Made by a program: the position numbers and the translations under genes. The notes below the pieces were generated by a model, which did no database searches, was not told the origin of the DNA, and saw only the letters and a program-made list of their open reading frames with translations. From positions 1-64,000 of the forward strand of contig NZ_BMVY01000018.1 of assembly GCF_014650955.1 (NCBI RefSeq): 64,000 bases of DNA, written 5' to 3'. The stretch is from Streptomyces tauricus (GTDB taxonomy: Bacteria; Actinomycetota; Actinomycetes; Streptomycetales; Streptomycetaceae). Shown piece after piece: positions 43,480-52,937 of the stretch (the first letter of the stretch is position 1; the number at the start of each line of letters is the position of its first letter).

Positions 43480-44634
43480 TCATGCGCGGCGCAATGAGCG
43501 GAAGGTGGTGCGGATCTCGTCGGTCAGCACGGCAGGCTGTTCAAGAGCCGCGAAGTGTCCTCCGCGATCGAGTCGGCGGTAGTGCAGGACATGGGAGTAA
43601 CGCTGCTCGATCCAACGGCGCGATGCCTGCACGGCCTCGCCGGGGAAGATGCTGAACCCGGCCGGCGTGGGGTTGGGCTCGGGTACGTCTCCCGGTTCAC
43701 GGCGTGCCTCCCAGTACAGGCGTGCGGAGGAGGGGCCCGCGTTGGGCAGCCAGTACATCATGATGTCGTCCAGGATCTCGTCGCGCGGGACGACCGCCTC
43801 GGGGTTGCCCTCGCTGTCGGTGACGTCCTGGAAGAGGGTGTAGATCCGGGCGGCCAGTCCGACGGGTGAGTCGGCAAGGGAGTAACCGATGGACTGCGGC
43901 CGGGTGGCCTGCTCACGGGAGTAGCCGTCGAGCACGTTCCGGTAGTGCTCCGCCTTGTCCAGCATGAGTTGCTCGTCGGGTGTCGCCTCCTGGATCTCCT
44001 GGGCGGTGGGGAAGACCAGCGGCAGGTTGACGTGCATGCCGAGGAACCCCTCGGGTGCCTTGCGGCTGATCGCCTCGACGACCGCCGATCCCCAGTCGCC
44101 GCCCTGGGCGGCCCACTCGCGGTAGCCGAGGCGGTCCATGAGCTCGATCCAGGCAGCGGCTGTACGGGAAACACCCCACCCGGTGGCGGTCGGCTTGTCG
44201 GAGAAGCCGAAGCCGGGCATGGAGGGGATCACGACGTGGAAGGCGTCCTCGGCCCGGGCGCCGTGCGCGACGGGATCGGTCAGCCGCCCGACCATGTGGC
44301 GGAACTCCAGGACGGACCCGGGCCAGCCGTGGCACAGCAGGAGCGGCATTGCCGACGGCTCGGGCGAACGGGCGTGCAGGAAGTGCACGCCGACGCCGTC
44401 CAGCACGGTATGGAAGGACCCGATGTCGTTGATGTCCTTCTCGCAGCGGCGCCAGTCGTAGTCGGTGGCCCAGTGTGCGCAGAGTGCGCGGATGCGCTCC
44501 AGTTCCGGGCCCTGGTCGGGGCCGGTCTCGCGGTCCGGCCAGCGTGTATCGGCCAGCCGGCGGGCGAGTTGGTCGAGTTCCCGCTCGTCGACGGCGATCG
44601 GGAAGGCTTCGACCGCCGTGGGCAGCGTGGACAT
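43480..44634 (-). CDS. Epoxide hydrolase
   Basis: 384-residue alpha/beta hydrolase of the microsomal-type epoxide hydrolase group. The EHN N-terminal domain is residues about 10-110 (DQLARRLADTRWPD). Oxyanion motif is LCHGWPGSV, the nucleophilic Asp lies in AQGGDWGSAVV, cap-domain tyrosines follow, and the catalytic His is in DRGGHFAALEQP. Opens epoxides to diols. Divergent from a TetR regulator with an inverted repeat between them, so likely induced by its substrate. A second, diverged copy is 1.3 kb away. Confidence 0.92.
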   Translation of the reverse strand: MSTLPTAVEAFPIAVDERELDQLARRLADTRWPDRETGPDQGPELERIRALCAHWATDYDWRRCEKDINDIGSFHTVLDGVGVHFLHARSPEPSAMPLLLCHGWPGSVLEFRHMVGRLTDPVAHGARAEDAFHVVIPSMPGFGFSDKPTATGWGVSRTAAAWIELMDRLGYREWAAQGGDWGSAVVEAISRKAPEGFLGMHVNLPLVFPTAQEIQEATPDEQLMLDKAEHYRNVLDGYSREQATRPQSIGYSLADSPVGLAARIYTLFQDVTDSEGNPEAVVPRDEILDDIMMYWLPNAGPSSARLYWEARREPGDVPEPNPTPAGFSIFPGEAVQASRRWIEQRYSHVLHYRRLDRGGHFAALEQPAVLTDEIRTTFRSLRRA

Positions 44635-44677
44635 GAGGGTCTCCTTCTGGTGGTGCAGGTGGTGCTACCCAACCATG

Positions 44678-44718
44678 AAGTGGAATAGTTCTTCAACTTA
44701 AGAGGGTGGCTTCCACTT
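44678..44718. promoter_or_regulatory. Probable TetR operator, inverted repeat AAGTGGAA...TTCCACTT
   Basis: AAGTGGAA (44678-44685) and TTCCACTT (44711-44718) form an inverted repeat with 25 bases between, in the spacer of the divergent epoxide hydrolase and tetR genes. The centre is AT-rich (TAGTTCTTCAACTTAA), as expected for overlapping promoters. Confidence 0.6.
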
Positions 44719-44733
44719 GATAGAGTCGGCCGC

Positions 44734-45333
44734 ATGACCGAACGCCCCTTGCGCCGTGACGCCGAGCGCAACCGGCAGCGCCTGCTGGAGACGGCACGTG
44801 AGCTCATGGCCCGCGACGGGCTGCGGGTGCCGTACGAGGAGATCGCCCGCGCGGCCGGAAGCGGGATGGGCACCCTGTACCGCCGCTTCCCCGACCGCCA
44901 GGATCTCGTGGACGCCCTGTTCGCCGAGCACGTCGATGCCGTGGTCGCCCTTGCCCAGCAGGCGTGCCGGAGTGACGACCCGTGGAGCGGCCTCACCTGG
45001 TTCATGGAGCGGCAGTTCGAACTCGAAGCCGGCAACCGCGCCTTGGGTGAACTGCTGCGCGGCGACCAGCAGGGGACCGCCCGCCTGGCCCAGGGCTGTG
45101 CCCGCATCGCGGAACTGGCCGCGCAGCTCATCGAACGCGCGGTCGGCGCAGGCCAGTTGCCGCCGGGGGTGACCTCCGACGACCTCGAAGCCGTGCACCT
45201 CATGGTGGGCGCCGTGATGGACGCCTCACGGCAACAGGACCCCGACCGGTGGCGGCGCGCCCTGGCCGTGGCGCTGGCCGGACTGCGCCACGCCGACCTG
45301 CAACCAGACGGAGAACCCATGCGCTCTGCTTGA
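44734..45333 (+). CDS. TetR family transcriptional regulator
   Basis: 199 residues. The N-terminal helix-turn-helix reads VPYEEIARAAGSGMGTLYRRF (residues about 30-50) and the C-terminal part resembles the SbtR-like TetR_C group. It is divergent from the epoxide hydrolase and probably represses it. The ATG follows a spacer with the inverted repeat described at 44678. Confidence 0.92.
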   Translation: MTERPLRRDAERNRQRLLETARELMARDGLRVPYEEIARAAGSGMGTLYRRFPDRQDLVDALFAEHVDAVVALAQQACRSDDPWSGLTWFMERQFELEAGNRALGELLRGDQQGTARLAQGCARIAELAAQLIERAVGAGQLPPGVTSDDLEAVHLMVGAVMDASRQQDPDRWRRALAVALAGLRHADLQPDGEPMRSA

Positions 45334-45900
45334 CGCCGCTTGTCCGCGCTTCGCCACCGACCCGGCACGACACCGGGGTTCAACGGCGGCCGCTGCCGGG
45401 GTGAGTACGGCTTCCGGTGCGTGATACCGGCGGTCGTCAGGTAGCGGTGGGGAACTCCCGCCGGTCGGCCATCGACACCACAACCGTGAGCGATCGCGCG
45501 GCCTGTCCGCGCGATCGCAGGGCGGCCGCGCACTCCGTGGCCGGCCGCAGGGCCGCAGCGCGTACGTTCCTGCAGCCCGTCGGCCCCCCCGGGTCCAGGA
45601 TGCGCACGGCGGCCTCTGCGGGCAGACCAGCCAGTTGTCCGCCGACGGCGTCAGGCTGGTGGGCGCCACCGAGATCGCCACCGGCATGGCCGCGTCGCAG
45701 GCCTGGAGCCCCGGCCCCGGCGCCACCAACACGCAGAGCGTCACCAGTGACCCGGACACCACCGGCCAAGTACGCAACTACACGACTGGCCCCTGGACCC
45801 AGGTCGACGACGACATGCGCTCCCGCACCGACGGCGAGATCATCGCGGACGCCGGACACCGGACACCCCGATGCCGGACCTCGTCACCGAGGAAGTGGAG
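45334..45900. other. Probable decayed stretch, no gene recognised
   Basis: About 570 bases between the tetR gene and a convergent epoxide hydrolase. A frame from about 45600 reads LSADGVRLVGATEIATGMAA and later VRNYTTGPWTQVDDDMRS, which looks protein-like but has no start and is truncated; I could not name it. Confidence 0.4.
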
Positions 45901-47010
45901 TCATCCCGCGAAGCGGGCGAGATCGACTGCTGTTCGCACACCTGCCGCGTACTCTTTCGGGCGCTCCCACGCCGCGAAGTGGCCGCCGGCGGAGTACTCG
46001 GTCCAGGATCGGACGTCGAAGAACCGGGCCGCGAACTCACGAGGCGCGTTGACGAGATCCTTCGGGAAGATGGTGAAGGCAGTCGGCGCGCTGATACGGC
46101 CTGGTGGTTTCAGCCCGCTCTCCGCATACGGCGTGAATGAGGTGCCGATGGCGCCGGTGACCCAATACGCGGTGATCCAGGTGAGCAACTCATCACGGGT
46201 GAAGACGCTCTCCACGTTGCCACCGCAATCGGTCCACGTGTGCAGTTTCTCCAGGATCCACGCAGCCAGAGCCATGGGGGAGTCGCCGAGCCCGACTGCG
46301 AGTGTGGTGGGCTTGGTCGACTGTTCGTGCATGTAACCGCCTTCGGACGCTTGCCAGTGTCGGCCGTGCTGAATGTAGGCACGTTCCGCGTCGGTCAGGT
46401 CTTGCGGCGGATCAACCAGGAAGTGGTACTGGGAGACGTCGGTCAGGTGCAGGGCCGCGACCCGCTCAGGATAAGCAGCAGCCAGTGCCTCGGCCACGTC
46501 ACACCCGACGTCACCGGCGGAGATCACGTAGCGGTTGTACCCCAGTTCTGCCATCGCATCGGCGATTACTTCCGCCATCGCGGGCGACGACATCCCGAGT
46601 TGCTCAACTGGTGCGGCGAAGGGGAAGCCGGGCAGAGCGGGGATGATCAGATTCAGGTCGGACAAGAGCGGAAGGAGCTTCCTGAACCGCAGAACCGAAT
46701 CAGGCCAGCCATGGAGCAGCAGCACCGCGACCGGGTCGCTGCCGGCCGCTGTCAGATGCACGGCTCGAACGGGCGTCCTTTCCGCGCCCGTGAGCACCCA
46801 GGGCAGCGCGCGGATCTCGGCTTCATGTTCTCGCCAGTCATAGGAATCGGCCCAGTGATGGGCCAGTTCGGCCAGATACTCCAGGTCGACTCCACGCTGC
46901 CATCCATTGGCGAACGGGAGGGCCACCGGCCGAAATGCACGGAGTCGTGCGCGCAGGTCATCGAGAACCGCTGGTCCAACGGCGGCTGGGCTGTGTTCGG
47001 CGCTGGCCAT
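45901..47010 (-). CDS. Epoxide hydrolase-like alpha/beta hydrolase, diverged copy
   Basis: 369 residues, same architecture as the neighbouring epoxide hydrolase: N-terminal EHN-type domain, LLLHGWPDSVLRF, nucleophile region ISAGDVGCDVAEAL and C-terminal AGGHFAAWERP with the catalytic His. The nucleophile motif GGDWG is changed to AGDVG but the Asp is kept, so activity is plausible on a different substrate. Cap-domain Tyr residues are present (QYHFL). It has its own upstream region and no regulator beside it. Confidence 0.85.
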   Translation of the reverse strand: MASAEHSPAAVGPAVLDDLRARLRAFRPVALPFANGWQRGVDLEYLAELAHHWADSYDWREHEAEIRALPWVLTGAERTPVRAVHLTAAGSDPVAVLLLHGWPDSVLRFRKLLPLLSDLNLIIPALPGFPFAAPVEQLGMSSPAMAEVIADAMAELGYNRYVISAGDVGCDVAEALAAAYPERVAALHLTDVSQYHFLVDPPQDLTDAERAYIQHGRHWQASEGGYMHEQSTKPTTLAVGLGDSPMALAAWILEKLHTWTDCGGNVESVFTRDELLTWITAYWVTGAIGTSFTPYAESGLKPPGRISAPTAFTIFPKDLVNAPREFAARFFDVRSWTEYSAGGHFAAWERPKEYAAGVRTAVDLARFAG

Positions 47011-47286
47011 GGAACCCTTTCCCTTTCGTAGGTCCTGTGTCTTGAGTAGCTCGACGGGTAGATCGTGACGGCACCGGTGTTGTCAACGCTGTCCTTCGTG
47101 AGAAAGCTGAAACCCGTCTGGACATCGCCGCCCCCGAGAGCTGCGACAGCCTCGTCGACCGCGTACTGACGACCGATCCGATAGCGCTGTTGCACTACGA
47201 GAGTTTGCACGCTCCCGTTCTTGAGATCATTGAATGGGTTCGGAGCCGGAACGTGACAGCCGCCCGTCATGCAGCTCCCCGATTCC

Positions 47287-49041
47287 TCACACCTCGTCAA
47301 AAGCCTCGAGCAGGCGCTCGTACGCCGGCTTCGGCCGCAGGGCCGCGTCCCACGGCAGGGAATCGGCCGTGCGCGGAGGATAGACCTTGGTGTCGGCGGT
47401 GGAACCGTACCGGTCGGTGAATCCCCATGTGGAGAACGATGTGCAGTTCGGCTCCTCCAGGCAGACCCGCAGCTTGCCCGCCATCTCATCAGCCTGGGTC
47501 TGCCGTCCGTCCTCCTCGTCCTCACCTATGGGGACGTCCATCTCCGACACCCGTGCCTGAACCCCGAGCCCCGCCAGATCCCGCACATGGCTGCGGAAGG
47601 TCTCCGGGTCGATGCGGTCGCCGGGTTCGTACTCATGGTTCTGGAAACCCACGCCGTCGATCGGTACGCCGCGTTCCTTGAGCCGCGTGACCAGATCGTA
47701 AAGGGCGTCCCACCGCTCGCCTTCCTCCTCGACCCCGTACTCGTTGAGGAACAGCCGTGCCTTCGGATCGGCCCGGTGGGCGGCCCTGAACGCCTCGTCG
47801 ATGTACTCCTCGCCCATGGCCTCGAACCACGGGCTCTGCTCGGAGCGCAGACCGAGATCCCCGTTGGTGTAACTCTCCTCGTCGTCGGACATGGGCTCGT
47901 TGACCACATCCCATTCCGCGACCTTTCCCTTGAAGTGCCCGGCGACCATGGCGATGTGCCGGAGCATGGTCCGGCGCACCTCCTCGGGGTCGTCGTTCTC
48001 CCGCATCCAGTTGGGCAGAGCCTCGTGCCAGACGAGGGTGTGCGCGTGCACCTTCATGTCGTTCGCGCGGGCGAAGCGTACGAGTAGGTCCGCGTCGCGG
48101 AAGTCGTAGACGCCCCGGCGTGGGTGGAGGAACTGCGGCTTGAACGCGTTCTCCGGAGTGAGCATGGAGAACTGGCTCCCCGCGAGCGCCCGGTAGCGTG
48201 AGTCGGTGAGCAGCGGGTTCTCGGCCAGGGCGGTGCCGACGTCGAACGGCCGCCCCACGTCTGCGGCCCGCGCACGCAGCGAGTCGTCGGACTGCTCCTG
48301 GCGTAGCTGCGGCGCCTTGATCACGCGGAGCGAGTCACCGCTCTCTGCCCGCGCGGTCAGCCGCGTCAGACGCCATCCCTCGCGGCGCTCGTCTTCGCCC
48401 GCGTCCGCCTCCGCGTCCGCCTCCAGACCGAACCAGACAGTGCCCTCGGCGAACACCCCCGGGTCCTGCACGGTTCCCAGCCGCCGCCCGTCGGCTTCCA
48501 CGCGGAAGGTGTCACCGATGCTCGACAAGGCGAGCGTTACCGTCCCGGAGCAGTCGCAGTCGAAATCCTTGGAGGTGGCCGGCTCATCGCCCTCGCCGTC
48601 CCATATCTGTACCTTCACTTGTCCGTCGGCGGTCACGCCGACGCGGAGTGAGGGACGCTCCTGCCGCCACTCGTCGTAGATGACCGGTACCCGTCCGTAC
48701 AGCCGCAGCCATGAGCCGCCGGCATCGTCACCCACACCGGACATGCGCGCGGTGACGGTGAAGTCGCCACCGGACCTGAGATGCGGGCCGGCCAGGTTCA
48801 GCGGGGGGTTGGGCCGGCCGCCGGAGGAGTCCTGCTCCACGATGTGCCGATCCAATGCGCTGACCCGAAGGATGTCGTTCCGCGCGGTGGTGCCCGGCAT
48901 CTGTGTCCAGTCGTGGTTCCGCAGCAGGTCTTCGTCGTTTCCGCCGCCCGCGCCTTCGCCCTGCCCCGTACACCCGGCCGCCACCGCCATGACGAGCGCC
49001 ACGGCGGCCAGCCGCTGCCACGTCCCCCCACCAAGGTCCAC
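47287..49041 (-). CDS. GH10 endo-1,4-beta-xylanase, lipoprotein
   Basis: 584 residues from a GTG with GGGAGAG just upstream. This start gives a normal lipoprotein signal with lipobox VAAGC at residues 20-24; a longer ATG start at 49095 adds 18 residues. Residues about 60-250 form a beta-rich laminin-G or carbohydrate-binding-like domain, and about 260-580 the GH10 barrel. The acid/base Glu is in WDVVNEPM (about residue 380) and the nucleophile Glu in RVSEMDVP (about 500). VHAHTLVWHEALP is the GH10 substrate motif. It hydrolyses xylan outside the cell, anchored to the membrane. Confidence 0.93.
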   Translation of the reverse strand: MDLGGGTWQRLAAVALVMAVAAGCTGQGEGAGGGNDEDLLRNHDWTQMPGTTARNDILRVSALDRHIVEQDSSGGRPNPPLNLAGPHLRSGGDFTVTARMSGVGDDAGGSWLRLYGRVPVIYDEWRQERPSLRVGVTADGQVKVQIWDGEGDEPATSKDFDCDCSGTVTLALSSIGDTFRVEADGRRLGTVQDPGVFAEGTVWFGLEADAEADAGEDERREGWRLTRLTARAESGDSLRVIKAPQLRQEQSDDSLRARAADVGRPFDVGTALAENPLLTDSRYRALAGSQFSMLTPENAFKPQFLHPRRGVYDFRDADLLVRFARANDMKVHAHTLVWHEALPNWMRENDDPEEVRRTMLRHIAMVAGHFKGKVAEWDVVNEPMSDDEESYTNGDLGLRSEQSPWFEAMGEEYIDEAFRAAHRADPKARLFLNEYGVEEEGERWDALYDLVTRLKERGVPIDGVGFQNHEYEPGDRIDPETFRSHVRDLAGLGVQARVSEMDVPIGEDEEDGRQTQADEMAGKLRVCLEEPNCTSFSTWGFTDRYGSTADTKVYPPRTADSLPWDAALRPKPAYERLLEAFDEV

Positions 49042-49269
49042 GATCTCTCCCACTCTCTTGTTCGAGACGAGGTCAACGTCTCGAAACCGGGCCACAGTTC
49101 ATCACACATGAGGTACGGCGGCCTTGTCAGCGATCATTCGCAGTTCTTAACGGTTCCCCACGACCAGACCAACGAGCAGACACGCCAACAGTCGGATGAT
49201 CAACAACTTTTGTGGAGCCGGCAAGGCGTCGGCCCCGTCGTTGCAACACTCAGCACCGCACTGACCGCC

Positions 49270-50064
49270 TCAGGTGACGCGAAAGACCGGCCAGCCGATC
49301 TCGGTGCGCCAGGCAGCGGGATCGCTTGTGTCACGAGGGCCGACGACGTAGACCTCCCGCACCGGCCCGGCCACCGACATGGCGTTCTCCATCACCCAGG
49401 TCCCGAGTTTGCCGTACGTGACCTCGATGCCGTCGTGCTCGCCGGCGTGGGTGGTGACGACCAGTTCCGCGGCCGGCAGAGTCGCGGGGTGTACGCGTCC
49501 GCTGCGAGGTGGCGCAGCGGTCGGCAGGTAGACGACCGCGTGACCGCGCTCCTGCTCGAAGAGGGCGTTGTCGTAGCTGCCGCCCGGCGGTCCGGTCGCG
49601 GCGGCGCCGATGACCGCCTCCAATTCGGCCATCGCGCCCGCGTACCAGGTCGGGACGTCGCGATGCTCGACCACGGCCTCCACCGCCGCGACCGTCTGGG
49701 CGGGCTCCGCACGCAGCTCGACGTCGATCGGTGCGGGGTCGGGCTGGAGCAGCCGGCGCAGCGACACGACCGCAGCACGGGTGCGGTCGAGCACGTCCTC
49801 GAGGCGTTGCAGGTGGTCCGCGACCAGGGCCGCCCGGACACCGGGGTCGGGGGTTCGCAGGATCCGCTGCACATCGCTCAGGGGGACGTCGAGCTCGCGG
49901 AGCCGGTGGATGACCTGCGCGGTCGGAATCTGGTCGACGCCGTAGTAGCGGTAACCGGTGGTCTCGTCCACCACAGCAGGTTCCAGCAAGGCCGTCTCGT
50001 GATACCGACGCAGGGTCCGCACGCTCAAGTGGGTCAGCCGCGAGAACTCCCCGATGGTCAGCAC
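49270..50064 (-). CDS. MerR family regulator with effector-binding domain
   Basis: 264 residues: MerR helix-turn-helix (LTIGEFSRLTHLSVRTLRRY, wing ETTGYRYY), a coiled-coil dimer helix and a C-terminal GyrI-like or BltR-type ligand domain (about 120-260). A perfect palindrome lies just before the start. Divergent from the SnoaL/SDR operon, which it probably activates in response to a small hydrophobic compound, as BltR-like members do. Confidence 0.92.
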   Translation of the reverse strand: MLTIGEFSRLTHLSVRTLRRYHETALLEPAVVDETTGYRYYGVDQIPTAQVIHRLRELDVPLSDVQRILRTPDPGVRAALVADHLQRLEDVLDRTRAAVVSLRRLLQPDPAPIDVELRAEPAQTVAAVEAVVEHRDVPTWYAGAMAELEAVIGAAATGPPGGSYDNALFEQERGHAVVYLPTAAPPRSGRVHPATLPAAELVVTTHAGEHDGIEVTYGKLGTWVMENAMSVAGPVREVYVVGPRDTSDPAAWRTEIGWPVFRVT

Positions 50065-50080
50065 GTTCTCATGCTAGACG

Positions 50081-50095
50081 CTCCCCCTGGGGGAG
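50081..50095. promoter_or_regulatory. MerR operator palindrome CTCCCCCTGGGGGAG
   Basis: Perfect 15-base inverted repeat (7-base arms around T) in the 78-base spacer between the divergent merR and SnoaL genes, the position expected for a MerR site placed between -35 and -10 boxes. It resembles the GC-rich arms of BltR and BmrR-type operators. Confidence 0.75.
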
Positions 50096-50142
50096 AGTTC
50101 ACGGCTTGACCCTCCCGCGCCGTGAGGTCACACGGTGGACTC

Positions 50143-50505
50143 ATGACACAGCACACCGATCTCCCGTCCGATCTGCTCCCGACCACCGTGCGTGAGTTCC
50201 TCGCCGCCCACGTCGTCCGTGACGCCGACACGGCCTCGTCGTTCCTCGCCGAGGATGCGGTGGTCGTCGACCAGGGCGAGACCGTCCGCGGCCGAGAGGA
50301 GGCCCACGCGTTCCTGCGGGACGCCGGGTCCGAGTTCGAGTACACCACCGAGCAGATCGGCGCTCACCGCGTCGATGACGCCCACTGGGTGGTGACCGTG
50401 CGGCTCGAGGGCACCTTCCCGGGGGGCGTCGCCGAGCTCGACTATCGGTTCGCGTTGCGGGATGACCTCGTCGCCGAACTCGTCATCGCCAACCACTCGG
50501 CCTGA
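50143..50505 (+). CDS. SnoaL-like (NTF2 fold) protein
   Basis: 120 residues of the SnoaL_2 type: TVREFLAAHVVRDADTASSF, VVVDQGETVRGREEAHAFL and a closing VAELDYRFALRDDLV. The start at 50143 is the ATG nearest the domain. It overlaps the following SDR gene by 44 bases and probably forms one operon with it under the divergent MerR regulator. Substrate unknown. Confidence 0.85.
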   Translation: MTQHTDLPSDLLPTTVREFLAAHVVRDADTASSFLAEDAVVVDQGETVRGREEAHAFLRDAGSEFEYTTEQIGAHRVDDAHWVVTVRLEGTFPGGVAELDYRFALRDDLVAELVIANHSA

Positions 50506-51298
50506 CCGAACCCGCGTCACCGACCGCGATCGCCTCGACGGTCGCCGGGCGCTGGTCACGGGCGGTTCGAAGGGCTCGGGCAAGGCCGTCGTGGAGAGAC
50601 TGCGAGAGATGGGTGCCGACGTCTACGTGACGGCACGAACGATGCCCGACGGCTACGAGCAACCTGACCGATTCATCGAAGCGGACATATTGACGACAGA
50701 AGGCACCAACGCCGTGGCCGCTCGCATCGCAGAGGACGGCGGCACACTCGACATCCTGGTGCACGTCGTCGGAGGGGCGTCGACGCCGTCTGGTGGATTC
50801 GCGGTCATCACCAATGACCAGTGGCTCACCGAGCTGAACCTCAACCTCCTTGGAGCGGTGCGGCTGGACCGAGCTCTTCTCCCGGCAATGATCGGGTCCG
50901 GGTCGGGCGTGGTGCTGCACTTCACCTCGATCCAGCGTGAGCTGCCCCAATACGACGCGTCCTTGGCTTACGCGGCAGCGAAGGCCGCGCTGCGCACATA
51001 CAGCAAGGGACTTGCCAATGAGCTCGCGCCGCGCGGCGTACGGGTCAACGCAATCAGCCCCGGCGGAATCGAAACCGAAGCGTACGAAAGATTCGTGGAC
51101 CGGATCGCCGAGGGCAACGGACTCACCCGTGAATCAGCCAAGCAGACCATCTACGACTCCCTCGGAGGGGTACCCCTGGGACGATTCGCGAACACCGAGG
51201 AAATCGCGGACCTGGTCGGGTTCCTGGTCTCGGACCGCGCGTCGGCAATCGTAGGTGCCGAGTTCGTGATTGACGGCGGCACCGTCCCGACCGTCTGA
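50462..51298 (+). CDS. Short-chain dehydrogenase/reductase
   Basis: 278-residue classical SDR. Cofactor motif is VTGGSKGSGKAVVERL (usual GxxxGxG is GGSKGSG), NxG-type position HVVGGAS, catalytic Ser in LHFTSIQRE and the pair Tyr-Lys in LAYAAAKAALRTYSKG. The C-terminal FVIDGGTVPTV is standard. The ATG lies inside the SnoaL gene (coupled); no better start exists further in. Likely NADPH-dependent on the upstream product. Confidence 0.9.
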   Translation: MTSSPNSSSPTTRPDRTRVTDRDRLDGRRALVTGGSKGSGKAVVERLREMGADVYVTARTMPDGYEQPDRFIEADILTTEGTNAVAARIAEDGGTLDILVHVVGGASTPSGGFAVITNDQWLTELNLNLLGAVRLDRALLPAMIGSGSGVVLHFTSIQRELPQYDASLAYAAAKAALRTYSKGLANELAPRGVRVNAISPGGIETEAYERFVDRIAEGNGLTRESAKQTIYDSLGGVPLGRFANTEEIADLVGFLVSDRASAIVGAEFVIDGGTVPTV

Positions 51299-51704
51299 GC
51301 CAGGCACCGGTTCCGATTAGCCACTCGCGAACAGCTCGATCTGACGACGGAACCCCTTCCTCACAAGGAGAATGCTCAGACGCTGCTTGACAACACCAAA
51401 AAGCGCGTCGACGACATCGTCGACGCGCTTCCGGCGCTCGTCCGGTCGTCGAGATCGCGCCACGCACCTCCAGACGCGTCATTTGCGTGCGCGCGCTCAG
51501 GCTGCCCCGCCGGATGGCGGGCCGCATGGGCCACGTGACGTGTATCGATGACCCGTGAGCTGGGGCAGGCAGACACTGAACCGTTTTCAACCTGGCGACG
51601 GGCCTGAGGCCGCCGGACCGTGGATCAGCGGGGCCGCAACTAAGCGAGTTACTCCGCTCACTTGGCTCCTCCAAGGTTTTCGTAGGTGTTGATCGTGCGC
51701 TGTG
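51299..51704. other. Spacer with a 26-bp palindrome
   Basis: About 400 bases with no convincing gene. A perfect inverted repeat (arms GCGCGTCGACGA, centre CA) spans 51403-51428; it may be a terminator of the SDR operon or simply coding-like Val-Asp repetition. The right end adjoins the ISL3-type remnant. Confidence 0.5.
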
Positions 51705-52800
51705 GGACGTCAGATGCGCAGGACGAGTTGGTGAAGAAGTCCGTGTCCGGCCCGGCCGTATGTCAGCCGCTCGAGTAACTTGATCTTGGTGTTGGCGCCT
51801 TCGGTGCGGGCCGGTGTGGTGGAACAGGATGAGGGCGGCGTCGACTGCGGCGCGGTCGCGCTCCAGATCGTTCGCGAAAGAGCATAGAAAGGGCAGGTCG
51901 GCAGCCCGGTTCGGGTGATCCAGGCCGTCAACTGTTCCGCGTTGGTCCGCTCGGGCGTGAACAGTGCGGCGAAGGCAGTGACCTGCACGGCCAGGGCGGT
52001 CATTTCGGGACAGGCGGCGGCGAGCTGCTCGCGCAGGAGGGATCACCTGTCGTCAAGACGGTTGGGGTGGCGGGTGAACAGCCCACTTACCTTGCGGGGC
52101 GACGAGGCGGCGTGAGCGGACTCCACGCCGCCCTGGTTGCTGTAGCGGACGAGAAGGTTGGCGCTGCCGGTGTAACCCTGCTCGCGAAGCTCTGCCAGCA
52201 GGTGCGTGACGGGAATGGCCGGGTCTTCGGTACGGCGTTGTCGAAGATGGTCGCGGTAGGGATCGACGAGGCAGGACCGAGAGACGGGGGCACGGATTAC
52301 GCGGTCGGGCTCGCTGCGCCGTGCGGAACGCTTGACCGTGTTCCGTGTTACGTCCAGGCGGCGTGCGCACTCGAGCGTGCTGACGGCCCGGCCGAGCAGG
52401 CTATGGACCTGCTGCCACCGCTCGCGTATGGCCGGGTCTGCCTCGCGGATGGCCTGGGCGAAGCCGCCGGAGCCGTCCCGGCACACCGTCAGCAAACGGG
52501 CCCCGGCAGAGCCCGCGAGCGCCATCGCGACAGCTTCTACGAGCCGTTGCAGAGCTGCAGCCCTGCGCTGGTAGCGCTCCGGCACCCCTCGACCTGCTCG
52601 ACGAACGTTGTCCGAATGCAGGCTGAGGTCTCCCAGTACAGGCGGCACACGGACACGACAATCGCCACCGGACTACCACCGATTTCCACGTCGGCGACAC
52701 ACTGGACATATCGACTGTGTTCCCAAACCGACTCGTGCCCACAGCTCGCGCGTCGGCGGGCGTCCGTGTGTCTCCGTCTACCCATCGCGATCTGACCGCT
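51705..52800 (-). pseudogene. ISL3-family transposase, decayed with internal deletion
   Basis: Pieces of a Streptomyces ISL3-type transposase follow in order on the minus strand: the N-terminal zinc-binding part (IGGSPVAIVVSVCRLY, TFVEQVEG), then ALAGSAGARLLTV, DGSGGFAQAIREADPAI, a helix-turn-helix block LECARRLDVTRNTVKRSARR, then YRDHLRQRRTEDPAIPVTHL and LLAELREQGYTGSANLL, and the C-terminal NTKIKLLERLTYGRAG in another frame. The catalytic middle between VCRDG and AIRERW is largely missing, and frameshifts interrupt it. Not functional. Confidence 0.7.
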
Positions 52801-52937
52801 CTTGTCAGTCTGGGTGAAATGGCATGCTCATGGAACGGGGTTTTCACTGGGAATGACGAAGACATGAGTAACTGCCGTGAAGGAGGCTTTTCCTGGTAGC
52901 CGTCCACTACGGAGACGGCCATCGGGAGGGAGAACAG

